Below, piece by piece: positions 35,646 through 47,184 of a stretch of 64,000 nucleotides of DNA (position 1 is the stretch's first letter; every line of letters starts with the position of its first letter). The notes beneath the pieces were generated by a model. The model saw only the letters and a list, made by a program, of their open reading frames with translations. It had not been told where the DNA came from and searched no databases. Origin of the DNA: Limnanthes douglasii subsp. nivea (taxonomy: Eukaryota; Streptophyta; Magnoliopsida; Brassicales; Limnanthaceae); the NCBI GenBank assembly GCA_036936605.1, contig JAUPFV010000004.1, positions 141,838,973-141,902,972 on the forward strand. Reading direction: 5' to 3'. The translations under genes were made by a program, and so were the position numbers.

Positions 35646-36488
35646 TGAGTTTTGGAGGAGAAGACTTGACGAAAAAGATAAGGTTAACAAGTCAAGTTGA
35701 GAAGAGGAAAAACCAGAAAGAAGAAGATGTGGAAAGAAATTTTTTGATGAAAGAGGTGGAATCTGTTTTCGGGTGGCTAACTTACTAGGGTTTGATAATT
35801 CAAATTAATTATGGCGCCAATTTTTTGAAGGAGTATAAATTTTATTTTTTATCCTCAAGCTAGTACAAACTCTCGTATTGATCCTCAAGGAAATAATATC
35901 AATTTTTGGTGGGAATTTTTTATTATTGAAAGATCTATCAAAATATTACACTATTTATAATTATTATTTTTATTATCGTGATATCTGTTTTTGGTTGGTC
36001 CATGGGCTGAATTTTTGTACCTGCATATGATACATGGTTTCCATATAATAAGTTTCTGGCCCATTTACGTTACATATACCAAATGGGCTTCGTCTTAATA
36101 TATATGGTCAATAGTATAGCCCACTCTAGAGACAGCAGAATTTTCAAATTTAGACGACACGATATAAGTGTCGAAATTAAGGGTATAGAAAGAGACAACC
36201 CGACCCGTTATTACACTTGAACTGAATATATCTTCTTCTCCTTTCGGGTTATTACTTAGTGTTTACACTACAAACGAAAATGGTGGGTTTGGTTGATTGA
36301 ATTTCATTACTCTTCAATTGGGTATTACTGTCGGTATCTAGTTTTGCGTGTTTTCGTTATGAATCTACGGTGTTTTATAACGCACATAACATGTTCGACG
36401 AAATGCGTGATAGAGGTGCATAGAAGAATGTATGACAACCATTGTTATTGCTAAGGTTTGATTCGTTCGCTGGTTAAGAAATATTAAA
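35646..36488. other. Spacer and 5' flank of the PPR gene
   Basis: No complete gene. At 36,370-36,423 a short frame reads as one PPR helix (AHNMFDEMRDRGA, then stop), in a different frame from the gene downstream. It could be a relic of a longer N-terminus or of a neighbouring PPR copy. The in-frame TGA at 36459-36461 fixes the start of the PPR gene at 36489. Confidence 0.5.
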
Positions 36489-37928
36489 ATGGGTAGCAAG
36501 AGTGCTATGTTTAAATGGTCGAAAAAAATCACTAGTTCGCAAGTAGTGCAGTTGATACGAGCAGAGAAAGAAATCGAAAGAGCTGTGATGATATTTGATT
36601 CAGCAACAGCTGAATATACTAATGGATTTAAACACGATGAATCTTCATTCGGTTACATGATCACTAGGTTAGTTTCTGCTAATCAATTCAGCTCAGCTGA
36701 GGATCTTCTTGATCGAATGAAGGAAGAAAAATGTACTATCACTGAAGAAATATTACTCTCCATTTGCCGGGGCTATGGCCGAGTTCACCGTCCAACAGAG
36801 ACCATTAGAGTTTTTCATAAGATGAAGGATTATCATTGTGATCCAACCTCCAAGGCTTTTATTACAGTGTTTGCGATTCTTGTTGAAGAAAATCAGTTAA
36901 AGGTGGCTTTAAGATTTTATAAATATATGAGAAAGATTGGTATACCAGTTAGTGTTGCTTCTCTTAATGTTTTGATCAAAGCTCTTTGCATGAACAGTGG
37001 AACGCTGGAATCTGCTCTTAGGATTTTTCGTGAAATGCCTGATCGCGGGTGTGATCCTGATTCATACACTTATGGTACTTTGGTTAATGGGTTATGTAGA
37101 GCAGGGAGGATTGATGAAGCAAAGGAGTTATTCAAAGAAATGGAAGCAAAAGATTGTTCACCTAGTGTGATCACCTACACGTGTCTGATCAATGGATTAT
37201 GCCAGGCGGAAAAAGTTGAGGAAGCCATGGGATTACTTGAAGAAATGCAGACCAAAAAAGTTGAGCCTAATGTTTTCACTTACAGTTCCTTAATGAACGG
37301 TCTTTGTAAAACTGGTCATTCTTTAAAAGCTAGGGAATTACTGGAAATTATGGTAAGTGCAAGGCGGAAACCCAACATGGTTACTTACAGCACTTTGATC
37401 AATGGATTATGTAAAGAAGGAAAACTCCAAGAAGCTGTCGAGATTTTCGACAGGATGAAGCTTCAGGGTTTAAAACCAGACGCTGGCTTGTACGGTAAAA
37501 TTATTTCAGGCTTTTGTGATATTAGCAAGTTTGGAGAAGCTGCGAATTTTCTCGATGAGATGGTTCTGGGAGGTATAACACCAAACCGACTAACTTGGAG
37601 TATTCATGTGAGGATTAATAATACTGTTGTTCAAGGTCTTTGTAAAAAGAATGATCTAAACCGAGCTTTGCAGTTGTATCTAAGCATGCGGACAAGGGGT
37701 ATTTCGGTCGAGCATTTAACATTTGTATCACTGGTGAAATATTTTTGCAAGAAGGGTGACTTAAAAAGAGCTGAACAAATTGTTCATGATATGGTAGTTG
37801 ATGGTTGTGTTCCGGATGAAGGAATATGGTCTGCAGTGATTGGTCAAATTCGTGATAAAAATAAAGTTGATGGAGCTATGGAGTTACTAATCGAGGAATT
37901 TGGTGAGCCGAACAGCAAACATTCTTAG
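36489..37928 (+). CDS. P-class pentatricopeptide repeat protein, At5g46100-like
   Basis: Intact intronless frame of 479 codons. The start ATG follows an A-rich context (TTAAAATGGG), with an in-frame TGA upstream. From about residue 48 to the end there are about ten to eleven 35-residue PPR motifs. Typical phrases are TYGTLVNGLCRAGRIDEA, TYTCLINGLCQAEKVEEA, TYSSLMNGLCKTGHS and TYSTLINGLCKEGKLQEA. No E, DYW or SMR tail is present, so this is P class. Such proteins bind single-stranded RNA in mitochondria or plastids, about one base per repeat. I recognise strong likeness along the whole length to Arabidopsis At5g46100 (MGSK start, FDSATAEY, ICRGYGRVHRP, LDEMVLGGITPNRLTW). Target RNA and organelle are not evident. 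It converges with the DMP gene 802 bp away. Confidence 0.95.
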   Translation: MGSKSAMFKWSKKITSSQVVQLIRAEKEIERAVMIFDSATAEYTNGFKHDESSFGYMITRLVSANQFSSAEDLLDRMKEEKCTITEEILLSICRGYGRVHRPTETIRVFHKMKDYHCDPTSKAFITVFAILVEENQLKVALRFYKYMRKIGIPVSVASLNVLIKALCMNSGTLESALRIFREMPDRGCDPDSYTYGTLVNGLCRAGRIDEAKELFKEMEAKDCSPSVITYTCLINGLCQAEKVEEAMGLLEEMQTKKVEPNVFTYSSLMNGLCKTGHSLKARELLEIMVSARRKPNMVTYSTLINGLCKEGKLQEAVEIFDRMKLQGLKPDAGLYGKIISGFCDISKFGEAANFLDEMVLGGITPNRLTWSIHVRINNTVVQGLCKKNDLNRALQLYLSMRTRGISVEHLTFVSLVKYFCKKGDLKRAEQIVHDMVVDGCVPDEGIWSAVIGQIRDKNKVDGAMELLIEEFGEPNSKHS

Positions 37929-38730
37929 TCAACCTTCATCATCTCAGTGGTATTACTTCTATTTAATCGATTTTGTTAGCAATTCATACTTGCATTTCTA
38001 TGACTTTTCATAATCTAAAATCATTAGTTTGGCATTTGTAAGACACATTGGGTTGGACCAATTATTGGAGATGACAATATGAGTAAAAAGTCATATACTT
38101 CATAAATATATTGAAGCTTCCTTTTTTGAAGAGCTTGCAGTTATTTTTCGTATTTATTCATATATAGAAGTGCGAGGCTTGTTTGGTACATATGAATATC
38201 ATTATGACCAGATTTCACTATTTTTGGGGTTGTGTGGTGCCATGAGCTTATTAGAACTTTAGGCTTGCAAGCAATAAGGTTGTTTGGTTGGATAAAAAAG
38301 CTAGCTTTTTAGGCCTTGGAATAAGCAATTAGCTTATTTGAACTTCGGTATACATGATGTATCATAAAATAATAGTTTTTTTTCAAAGATGACTTTTTTA
38401 TTAGGCAACAAACATAATATTTTAATTTACTTATTTTAAGCTAGCTTTTGGCTTATCAGTTAGACGGGATTAAATATTTCAATTAGGTGCCTGGTGTCAA
38501 CAGGCGACATAAATTTTGGACAAAAAATAGTCCTACCAAGTTAATCATTGACGCCGACTCATGTTATAACAAGCCATTCTCGAGCTTAACCTTCAAAGAT
38601 GTTCAGATTCGGCTAAATTATTTTGGATTGTTTTATTTATGCTAAAGTTTGATGAAGTACAACAAGAGTAGCAACATCTTACTCCGAATAGCACAAAAGA
38701 ATATCAAACTTCAAATTTGACAAAGAGAGT
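37929..38730. other. Convergent 3' flanks of PPR and DMP genes
   Basis: This holds both 3' UTRs. At about 38,250-38,470 the sequence has AAGCTAGCTTTTTAGGC near the start and AAGCTAGCTTTTGGCTTATC near the end, as in small hAT-like MITEs, but I could not confirm terminal inverted repeats or a target duplication. Confidence 0.35.
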
Positions 38731-39360
38731 TTAATTAGCAGGAAACCCAACTCCATGGCGTTTGGTCGGGAACAAAACAAACAACATACTACACATCACA
38801 CCTATTCCAACTGGCATCGAAGACAAGATCTCCTCTTCCTCAACAGACGGTGTCGGATAAAAGCAACTCACCACATTCTGATCAAACAATGCAACAGCTG
38901 CGAAAACCAGTAGCGACATAAAAGCATGCACAAAATCTATAACGCGAAGCCTATACTTTGAAGCAATCTCGGGCTGAAGACTAGTTGACCCATCCATGAT
39001 CCATAATCCTTTAATCGTGGCGAATCCATAACAGACATTTCCGTTTTTGTCCTTGACGCTGTCTGTGAAGCTTAGTAGGAAACAAGACAATCCACATAGT
39101 GCTACAAGCCCTGCGGTCATTGACCTACTTACAACGTCGCAGTTTCCTTGATTGGAGAAAATAGGAGATAGATATTGAAATGCGAGAATTGTTCCGGTCG
39201 GTAAGAGGTTTGCTAAATGTGCTGTGCTTTGAAATGTCTGACTGATTGCTCGTTGTATTAAATTTTTCCGTTCTTGTTCGGGCTCGTCGTTTTCTTGCAG
39301 GAGTGGTTGGTTTTCACTGTCGTGGTGGACAGAGTTTTCTGGTTCGACATTAATCTCCAT
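38731..39360 (-). CDS. DMP: DUF679 membrane protein (DMP family)
   Basis: Intact intronless frame of 209 residues, the usual DMP layout and length. The first 40 residues are polar and acidic. Four membrane spans lie at about 48-68, 80-99, 142-160 and 178-198. Family phrases are TAHLANLLPTGTILAFQ, CFLLSFTDSVKD, YGFATIKGLW, RVIDFVHAFMSLLVF, ALFDQNVVSCFYP and LFPTKRHGVGFP. DMPs are plant-specific endomembrane, tonoplast or plasma-membrane proteins. Some act in senescence, and the DMP8/DMP9 type acts in gamete fusion. The acidic N-terminus and the RHGVG ending resemble the DMP3/4/7-type proteins more than DMP8/9, from memory, so a role in haploid induction should not be assumed. Regulation is not visible. 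Confidence 0.93.
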   Translation of the reverse strand: MEINVEPENSVHHDSENQPLLQENDEPEQERKNLIQRAISQTFQSTAHLANLLPTGTILAFQYLSPIFSNQGNCDVVSRSMTAGLVALCGLSCFLLSFTDSVKDKNGNVCYGFATIKGLWIMDGSTSLQPEIASKYRLRVIDFVHAFMSLLVFAAVALFDQNVVSCFYPTPSVEEEEILSSMPVGIGVMCSMLFVLFPTKRHGVGFPAN

Positions 39361-39804
39361 TTGCAGAAATTTTCTTATTTTGGCTTGTGCTAAGCTCTTC
39401 TTTTGTTGCTTTGATTTGGTTTTGGCTGTTTTAAGTAGATTGTTGTGAGGAGACTAATGCTTTATACTGAAGCAAAGAATTTGGGTAGAGGCAAAGAGGG
39501 AAGCAAGAGTAGCTTTGTCTTGCCTTACAAGAATAAAAAACCTTTGTTTGTTTAAATAAATCAGGCTTTTTAACCGAACCGGTAAATTGTCAGTTTGACC
39601 ACGAAACACTAAATATGGTCTTGCGTGAGAGTTTGCATTGAAGTGGCATTCAAAGCAAGTTTTAAAGCAACAAGTGTTTTATTGCTTAGCTGCTGAAACA
39701 TATCTTTGGTTGCTTAAACGCAATATTAGGCCGGTTTTATTATGTATTGGAGCTTTTGATGTCATACCCACTTTCAGAGTGCTATATTTTATATCTATAT
39801 GATA

Positions 39805-40025
39805 CTCCCTCCTTTTCGTTCGTATTAATGGATTTTTAAGGAGGTAGCAAGGATATTAAGGAAATCTATTATCACTTCTCTTTTTTACAAAAACTAAAAT
39901 ATAAACAAATCTAATTGGTCAAATATAATAAAAACAAAACTGCGGTTTGATACGAAAGTAATTGAATTTATTGGCTATTAAATTAAATATCATTTAATAC
40001 TAATACTACGTCGGAACTAAGGGAG
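39805..40025. mobile_element. Stowaway-like MITE (Tc1/mariner-derived)
   Basis: A 221-bp AT-rich non-coding element with terminal inverted repeats starting CTCCCTCC... on the left and ending ...TAAGGGAG on the right. It is flanked by TA on both sides (39803-39804 and 40026-40027), as expected for Stowaway insertions. It lies about 445 bp upstream of the DMP start codon. Confidence 0.85.
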
Positions 40026-40027
40026 TA

Positions 40028-42099
40028 TTACTTTTATTTAATAGTTCATTTAATTGTCGGGAATTAAATGTTATAAGTTTCCGGGTTATAAGTTTGCTGG
40101 TTTCGCAAATTTGATTGGTAACAGTGACTACGTAACTATTTAATATTTTGGAATCTTATTCCCCGGTTCTTGTCAAGATTTCGCTTGGTATAAACCTTTT
40201 TTCTTACTTTTTTATGAAATTGTGGTTGTTCATTGCCTTTTCTTTTCAAAACAAATATGATTTTATTACATTGTTAGTAAAAAATAAAAATTATTTCCTA
40301 TTCCCAAATATTTTAGGATTTAGTTTGTTGGAATTTAGCTTTATCATTTTACATTTAACAAAAGAAACTTATAAAGCCATTATTTGTTATAGTCTTTTCT
40401 AATTTATTCTTTTCTAAACTAACAAGTTATAGTATTATACGTAAACATTTACTTTTTAAACATCTTTTTAATTAGGTTCTTTTAGTTAGGTTGGAGACGA
40501 GTTATTTTGAATATAATTGTTTTTTTATTAATTTTAACAAAATTTAATATTCGGAGTCAAATATAAAATTACATTCTTTCTTCCTAATCGAATCACCATC
40601 TCATTACGTTCGGTCTGTCGTTAGTTTTCTCCGGTTACCATCATAGAGACAGATCATGAATTTCAATTACTACCATCTCCCAACCACCACCCCACGACAT
40701 AAATCAAACATCTTAACAAGAAAACTCATAATTTGTTTTTAAAAAGAGAGGATTGACATCCAATTTTCCATGATATCAAATAGTATTAATATTTATGATT
40801 ATTTTTTCAATTGTCACATCAAATAGTTAACCTGATTCTTGAGTTAATAAACAACCCAATCTTTAACCAACATACACCTCATCAACACAATACACATCCT
40901 CCGTAAAAAAAACAAAAAAACAAAATCTTATGTAGAATTCATTAAAATCAGATCAAATGAAGTTATTCTTGCGAATGTCAAGGTACAAAACATGGGAGAC
41001 CATAAGACTCTTCAATTCTGTACACATGATAAGGGAATACTTTTATCTCTATCTTAAAATATTCTTTTTGGTAAGTTCTCTAATGACAAGCCTTAACTAT
41101 CAATTATTAAGAAATTCTTAGATAAGTTTTGATTTTTAGGAGAATATAATCTATCACTCTAGGATCTTACACGTTCTTTGAATTTTGATCTACATGTAAT
41201 TTTTTAAAAAATCTAGAAAATAAATGTTTGGACTTTAGAGCAGTATACCATGATGCTTCTCAAGTAGAACCCTCACTTTAACCTAAGAATTGAATATCTA
41301 ATTACTTAAGTGTCGATTACACTTCCTAATCTACCTGAGTTCATATACGATGAGGTAATTGCTAGTCAATAAGTACTCCTTTATCAGTACGGGTTCCCTA
41401 TAAGAACAAAGCTAAATTCAATCGTAGCAAAGCTTGGGTGGAGTTAGAGGCCTCAAATAATATGATACCTAAAGTCTTGATTGGCTTTGGTGAAAATGAT
41501 GATTTCTAGCAAGAAATCATATATGTGGAAAAAACTTTTTATTACTCATAAATCTACAAATTGCAAAAAAATGATGTGTATGAAAGATAGAGTGTATTCA
41601 GAAAAGCTAGTTACAATCACATTCTCTAGACAATCCTACACTGAAACCATCATCTCAAACATAAATTTGCATTCCTAATGTAAAATCTATCATCATAAAT
41701 TGTAAAATATCAGTTAGAAAACAAAAAGAACCACATTATACAATATATAAAGCAAATTAGTTTGATTAAAAGTCACTAAATGGAACCTTAACAGATGAAA
41801 AATAAAAATTATGGTTCAATCTCCCTCTATACAATCACCAGATTTAAACAAAAAAGATAACGCAAATTAATGAAACGAAAAGAATGTGAAAGTAGTTAAT
41901 GGAATGTTTAAGGATAATCAGACAACACAAGAGATTGTGAAGGCAACATTAGAGGGCAGAGACATAGAAATTACTGAAGCTCTTCAATAAATTGAAGCAT
42001 GAGTTATATTTATCTCAACCAATGAGATTGACATCTCAGATATGTAAATTGAATCACCTAAACACATAACCACATGAAGCCTACCTATATCTCTAATTC
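40028..42099. other. AT-rich spacer
   Basis: No gene or clear element. Short open frames at 40148-40402 and 41481-41678 show no known domain. The last few hundred bases may be decayed LINE ORF1 sequence. Confidence 0.4.
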
Positions 42100-45000
42100 A
42101 TGACAATATAGTAGAAGGAAAATACACTAAGAAGGATATATGGAAAAATGAAATAATTAGAATCAAAACTATTATCAAAGCTGAAAAGGTAGACTTCATT
42201 GCTATCTAAAAACCTATGATTTCAATGGAGAATTTAGACAAGGTTATAAGGAAGCTAGGATTTCAAGTTGGTACAAAAAATATCAATAATAAGATTTAGA
42301 TAATATGGAAATTTTTTTTTATAATAGTTATTCTAGGTAATCAATAGTATTAATCCATCTAAAAGTTAGACATTCTATATTAAATAAGGAGTTACTGGTC
42401 ACAATGGTATACGCCAAATGTATCAGAGTTTAAAGAATGGTCATATGTGATAATTTGAGATACTTGGTTGAGTATTCTAAGGAATGGCTAGTCACATGAT
42501 ATTTTAATGTCATTACGAACTCTTAAGAATAAATATTTTACTCTACTCTATGTCTAGGGAGCTTAGATGATATTAATAATAATAATATCTTAGACTGTTA
42601 ACTTGAAGATACTGGATATTCAGTTTACTTGGACTAACAATAAAAATAGAAGATGTTGGATATGGTTTTATATAATGTATCGTGGAGAAATTATTTTGAA
42701 AACACTATAGTCAAACATCTTTCCAGAACAAGATCAGATCATTTTTCTTTGTGTATATCTATTTTAGTGGACCATAGTAGAACACAACAATCATTCAAGT
42801 TTATAAATATGCGAACTTTGTATTTTAACTTGTTGAGTTTGGTTAAACTAAACTAGAATGAGAATATGCATGGATTACATATGGAAGTTTACTAGAAAAA
42901 GCAAAACAAAAACTGAAAAGCTGGAATTAGGAGATCTTTAGAAATGTTTTTGATACTGTTGCTCAAGCCCAAAAAGAAGTCTAATTTTTAGAAGTCTATT
43001 TTGAGGAATCCAATAGTATTGAAGATAAAATAAAACTATCTAAGGCTCAAGGAATTCATCTTCAACTCATGGCTAAGGAAGAATCTTATTAGGAACAAAA
43101 AAGTAATACAAAGTAACTAATACAGGAAGACATAATTACTTCTTATATTCATAATTATGTAAAATAAAATAAAATTTATGGCATAATATTTGGAGATACA
43201 TTGATTGAGGATCAATCTAACGTAGGTAAATCTGTCGAGGAGCATTTTAAGTCACTATTATTAGTTCGGTCTAATATAAATGAGTTTGAAGAACTCTATA
43301 ATGTAATTCCTAAAATCATTACTAATTTAGATAACAAAATCACTTATGTAATTAGCTTATGAAGAAGAGATCTAGAACTCAGTCAAAAAATTGAGCTCTA
43401 ATAATGTTGTTGGAGTTGATGGATTTAACACAAAATTCTTCAAACATTGCCTATCTATAATATTCAAGGATCTTTGTGCAGCAATTGTAGCTTTCTTCTC
43501 TGGCCAACCTATCCCTCAGGGCATATATACCACTTCAATCTGTCTAATACATAAGGTAGACTCCCCTAGAACATGAAATGAATTCAGACCAATCAGCTTA
43601 TGTATTGTTCTTAATAAAATCATTTTAAATAAAAATTAGATATTTTATTCCCTAAGATTAGTATTGAGGAATAACGAGGTTTTGTCAAAAACACGAATGT
43701 TCATAAAAATGTCTTACTAACTTAAGAGTTAACACATGAATTAATTAATAAAAGAGAGGAGGTAGTGTTATGATCAAAATAGATATGGCCAAAGCCTTTG
43801 ACAGACTCTCTTTTAATTTTAGCTTAAGCATATTAAAAGCTTTTGGTTTTGATAAAAAATTCTTAGAAATGATCAAGAAATATATTAATTCAGTTTAGTT
43901 TTCAATAATTGTGAATAGTGAGCTTTAAGGATACTTTAAGTCTACTAAAAGAGTAAGACAAAAGAATCCTAACTTTCATAGTCTTTTTATTATTGCCGAG
44001 GAGCTTAGAGGATTTAAGAGGCTATTTGAAGAAAATACAAAAATGAGATATAAACAAAAAGCTATATGAACATTCCTTGTTTGGCCTTTACAAATGATTT
44101 CATCATCTTTGTAAATGGTACATATACCAATATCAAAAGACTCTGATTATTCCTACAAGATTACTAAGATAGGTTTGGTCAAATAATTAATAAGGACAAA
44201 ACTATAATTATCACACCCACGAGAATATTACAAGAAATAATCAAGACAATTGAAAATCTGGTTTTAAGCATGAGAATCCGCTCTTCAATACCTTGGCATA
44301 TCTATTCATACAAGTAATAAAGTATGTCATATTGATGAGTTGGTGACTAAAATCAAGAATAAGATTCATGACTGGGACAAAAAAAATCTATCTTGTGGTA
44401 GAAGATTAATCATAATTCAACCAGTTTTGATGAATATTCCAACATATCATTTACAAAGTTGTATTTTACCTAAAGTTTTAATTATCAGAACGGAAAGAAT
44501 TTGTATTAGTTTCTTACAGGGATCTTCTGATTCTAAGCAGGCAACAAACTCAACAAAACGGGAGAATCCATGAACCTTATCATGAAGGTGGCTTAAATAA
44601 AAGAAAGCTAAAGAATATCTATACTACATTAACCTGTAAATTATGGTACAAACTCAGAGAATATAAGTCTCTACGGTCAAAATATATGCATATATTATAT
44701 TATTCGAAACATTATCCTCTTCAAGTCCAACTAACAAGTAAAAGCTCAAAGACCTAGAAAAGACTATTAGCTATTATAGAAACTGTTCAATGCTATATCT
44801 TTTGGAATATTGGTAAATGTAATACTAATTTATGGTTGGATAAGTGGTGTGATATACATACATTTATCCTCCTCATAGAAGATGACAAGAAAAATCGGTA
44901 TGTTGAGGATGCAAATTTAATTTATTGATAAGAAAGTTACTGAACATGAATAAATTACAGTTAGTAGTTCTACCATATGACATTGTTAAAATCAAGAGAT

Positions 45001-46130
45001 TCACAATAAATGAAACTAAAGAAGACTCGATCAAATGGTATACGGTAAACAATGGTGAGTTTAACACTAAATACACTTATAACAAAGCAAGAGCCAAAGG
45101 TCCTAAATCTAACCTCTTCAAAATACTATGGAATAAAACTATTCCTAAAAAGTGTTCATTTCTTCTTTGGAGAATTTTAAATTGTTTTCTTCAAGTAGAC
45201 ATTATATTACAGAGAATAAAATTCTCTCTAGCCACAAAGTATCAGTTTTGTGAAAACATCGAGTCAATAGATCACCTATTTGTTCAATGTAACACATCTT
45301 GGGAAGTATGAATATATGTTGTAGGACTATTTGGTTTACTAATTGAAAGATATATGACACTATACCACCTAACTAGAAGTTGGTATTGGTCCACTAATAA
45401 ATAGATAAATATCAGAAATCTTATAATTTGTTAGGTAATATGGATTTTTAGAAAGAAATTCAAGCATCAAAAACAAAATATTACAGCTAAATCTATTGTT
45501 AATAATATTAAATACATAATTACAGATTTGGACTATGCTAATCTGTTAAAGAGAGTTTAGTTAATGGATTTCCAAATGTAACCTATGATATGAGTTGTTT
45601 ATAATATTTAAACAAGGAAAGAAAATGTATTACTCTCAAAAGGAAATTCCGTACCAGTAACAGAGTCAAACTAGATACAAATGATTTATGTAATTTAAAT
45701 GATGAATCTAGTGGTGGTGGTCTAGTAAAGGATAGTAAGGGAGATATCCTAGCAGCATTTAGTAGTCTCTATGGCAAGAAATATCCAATTATTTTTTAAT
45801 GCAGAGCCCTTTTAGATAGACTTATTATATGCAAATAAAATAAAATTTATTACCTAGATCTTGAGACGGACTCTATAACTATGATATAAATATTATCAAA
45901 AGGCAAAGCCCCATGGTATTTGGCTACTCTTATCGATTGTTGTAGAAAACTTATAACCTAAAGTATGAATATAGTATATGTATATAGGGAGCATAATCAA
46001 GTCACATACTGGTAGCTAAATGGACCCTTAAGTGAAAAATGAGACAATACTTCAACCAAAGTCAAGTCCCTGCTCAACTAAGAGCAATCACACTACTAGA
46101 AAACTTATAAGTAAGATATATAAGGGATGC
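42100..46130 (+). mobile_element. Decayed L1-like LINE 2
   Basis: Plus-strand LINE of the same general type as LINE 1. Endonuclease phrases lie at about 42,170-42,420 (KVDFIAIQKPM, TMVYAKC). RT lies at about 43,390-44,120 (GVDGFNTKFFK, SICLIHKVDSP, an altered active site LAFTNDFIIF near 44,085). A later 77-codon frame (44340-44573) starts MVTKIKNKIHDWDKK. A zinc-finger RVT piece lies at 44925-45311 (LWNKTIPKKCSFLLWR, CENIESIDHLFVQC). RNase H traces reach about 46,050. Stops throughout. The RT active site has N in place of the first D (TNDF). Confidence 0.75.
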
Positions 46131-46383
46131 AGGCGAGCAATTTTTTTTTAAATGTTGAGCATTCTGTAATTATAAAATAAAAAATTTATAAACCAAGCCA
46201 TATATGAATTAATATCATGTCTTTAAAAGTTTACATGCTACATATGTAGCATTCTTCTTACCTTATTATTGCCACAAGTAATTTGTGTGCTTGTATGAAC
46301 TTGGATTACATTTTCTTCATGAACTAACCAAGTTTAAAATCTTCAAACCTACTCTCAAAAGAAAAATAGTAAACATATCATTC

Positions 46384-46620
46384 TGTTAGGGTGGCGACCA
46401 AAGTCCCACATCCCACATCGGTTAAACATGAGAAAGATCAGTGGTATATAAGTAAGAACATACCTCAACTAGTAAGAGGCCTTTTGGTAGTGGACCAAAT
46501 GCAAAGCCGTGAGGGCCTTCGGGTGCCAAGCGGACAATATCATACTAGTGTTGAGATCGGTTGTGTTCTTACTTATATACGGAGGTAGAATATGTGGACC
46601 AGACCCCCATATTCCCAACA
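46384..46620 (+). repeat. 5' LTR of the TRIM, 237 bp
   Basis: TG...CA ends, including GTCCCACATCCCACATCGG near the left end and GGACAATATCATACTAGTG in the middle. The primer-binding site follows after two bases. Confidence 0.92.
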
Positions 46621-46931
46621 CGTGGTATCAGAGCGTCAGGCCCAGACGGAACGCGATGGTGGTAAAATTCTCGGAGGTCGAACATGATGAACCAGTAGCC
46701 ATATGATCAAGGTGATCTGCTCTAGAGATCCTAGTTCGGAGTGCTCGTGGCTCATCAAGCAGTGTGGCTTGATTGGAGTGGCGCTAAGGAACAAGACAGT
46801 GTGGTCTAAGAGGAGGTGAGCAGTAACATCCGTAGTGCCTCTATGGTCAGGTAGTCTCCAACCTGATTAGAGTGGGCGGATGAAAGTCAATTGAGAGGAG
46901 GCTAAGTGGTACTTTGTTCGAGAGGAGGATT

Positions 46932-47184
46932 TGTTAGGGTGACGACCAAAGTACCACATCCCACATCGGTTAAACATGGGAAAGATCAGTGGTATATAAG
47001 TAAGAACATACCTCAACTAGTAAGAGGCCTTTTGGTAGTGGACCAAATGCAAAGCCGTGAGGGCCTTCGGGTGCCAAAGCGGACAATATCATACTAGTGT
47101 TGAGATCGGTTGTGTTCTTACTTATATACGGAGGCGGAATATGCGGACCAGACCCCCTAATTCGCAACACCCATATTCCCAACA
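46932..47184 (+). repeat. 3' LTR of the TRIM, 253 bp
   Basis: Very similar to the 5' LTR but longer. About 15 extra bases (TAATTCGCAACACCC region) lie near the 3' end and look like a partial duplication of the LTR terminus. Confidence 0.92.

Larger units (their letters stand above)
46384..47184 (+). mobile_element. Near-complete TRIM (terminal-repeat retrotransposon in miniature)
   Basis: Two LTRs that start TGTTAGGG and end CCCAACA enclose about 311 bp without coding capacity. A perfect initiator-Met tRNA primer-binding site TGGTATCAGAGC lies at 46623-46634, and a purine-rich tract GAGAGGAGGA precedes the 3' LTR. Flanks CATTC and TATTC may be a 5-bp target duplication with one mismatch. It has no gag or pol and must be moved by another element's proteins. 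The 60-70-codon open frames over the LTRs are not genes. Confidence 0.92.

Noticed and set aside
35646..35820. Continuation of copia C after the LINE
   Set aside because: No copia RNase H tail, polypurine tract or LTR could be recognised there.
46391..47097. Several 63-71-codon open frames
   Set aside because: They lie in the two TRIM LTRs and are near-identical because the LTRs are; no protein likeness.
46384..47184. Cassandra-type TRIM (with 5S rRNA in the LTR)
   Set aside because: No 5S rRNA-like sequence could be seen in either LTR.
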